Made by a program: the position numbers and the translations under genes. A stretch of DNA of 6,477 bases from Candidatus Thalassarchaeaceae archaeon (GTDB taxonomy: Archaea; Thermoplasmatota; Poseidoniia; Poseidoniales; Thalassarchaeaceae), in assembly GCA_013330385.1 (NCBI GenBank), contig DUIL01000097.1, positions 1 through 6,477 of the forward strand. Reading direction: 5' to 3'. Below, piece by piece: positions 6,440 through 6,477 of the stretch (its first letter is position 1; the number at the start of each line of letters is the position of its first letter). The notes under the pieces are model-generated. The model was not told where the DNA came from and did no database searches. It saw only the letters and a program-made list of their open reading frames with translations.

Positions 6440-6477
6440 ATGGACGCATATGGTAGAGTGCGGTGTGCTATCTTAGG
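6440..6477 (+). other. Open frame reaching the window edge, possible gene start
   Basis: ATG at 6440 opens a frame (MDAYGRVRCAIL) that stays open to the end of the window, 12 codons plus 2 bases. There is no ribosome site before it. On the minus strand one frame (about 26 codons, ending in a TGA at 6398-6400) is also open to the edge and could instead be the 3' end of a gene upstream of rmuC. Neither can be decided from so few codons. Confidence 0.18.

Noticed and set aside
1..6477. Defence island, CRISPR or mobile element
   Set aside because: No direct repeat array, transposase, integrase or terminal inverted repeat is visible; RmuC alone does not make a defence system.

Overview
The window looks like a gene-dense piece of an archaeal chromosome. 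The clearest lineage markers are an archaeal-type NMD3 (four CxxC zinc ligand pairs plus the NMD3 core) and an archaeal-style bifunctional phosphoglucose/phosphomannose isomerase. Cytochrome c maturation genes and two genes of bacterial flavour (RmuC and an M23-type metallopeptidase) point to an aerobic, mesophilic euryarchaeon with many bacterial acquisitions, such as marine group II (Poseidoniia, Thermoplasmatota). That assignment is inference from gene content, not from a marker phylogeny. Almost every base is coding, with short or negative gaps.

Layout. (1) 1-2249, plus strand: a cytochrome c maturation (System I) block. It holds a single polypeptide fusing the CcmA ATPase to the CcmB membrane subunit (5' end cut off by the window), then CcmC, then a 48-residue CcmD-like membrane peptide overlapping the ccmC stop by 4 bp. 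(2) 2250-2356: a short gap with a perfect 8-bp GC-rich hairpin followed by T's (likely the end of the ccm transcript) and further C/G tracts that can pair in more than one way ahead of nmd3. (3) 2357-4452, plus strand: nmd3, then pgi/pmi two bases after it, probably one transcript. (4) 4446-6327, minus strand: rmuC (upstream) and an M23 metallopeptidase (downstream) whose start overlaps the rmuC stop; this pair converges on pgi/pmi with a 7-bp tail-to-tail overlap. (5) 6328-6477: AT-rich upstream region of rmuC with a TATA-like run and a 13-bp palindrome, then an ATG at 6440 opening a frame to the window edge.

How the genes work together. CcmAB, CcmC and the CcmD-like peptide would form the ATP-driven module that puts heme onto the chaperone CcmE and releases holo-CcmE. 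CcmE and CcmF are not here and would have to lie upstream or elsewhere. NMD3 acts in large-subunit ribosome biology, and PGI/PMI supplies fructose-6-P and mannose-6-P interconversion for gluconeogenesis and glycan precursors. RmuC is a membrane-anchored, nuclease-like protein. The M23-type enzyme has an intact metal-site pattern but no export signal, so its substrate in an archaeon that presumably lacks murein is unknown.

The points I rate most worth a second look are the CcmA-CcmB fusion, the altered WWD heme motif in CcmC, the tiny CcmD-like gene, the C/G-tract structure before nmd3, and the rmuC/M23 pair. I see no mobile element, CRISPR array, tRNA or rRNA, and no clearly undescribed system.
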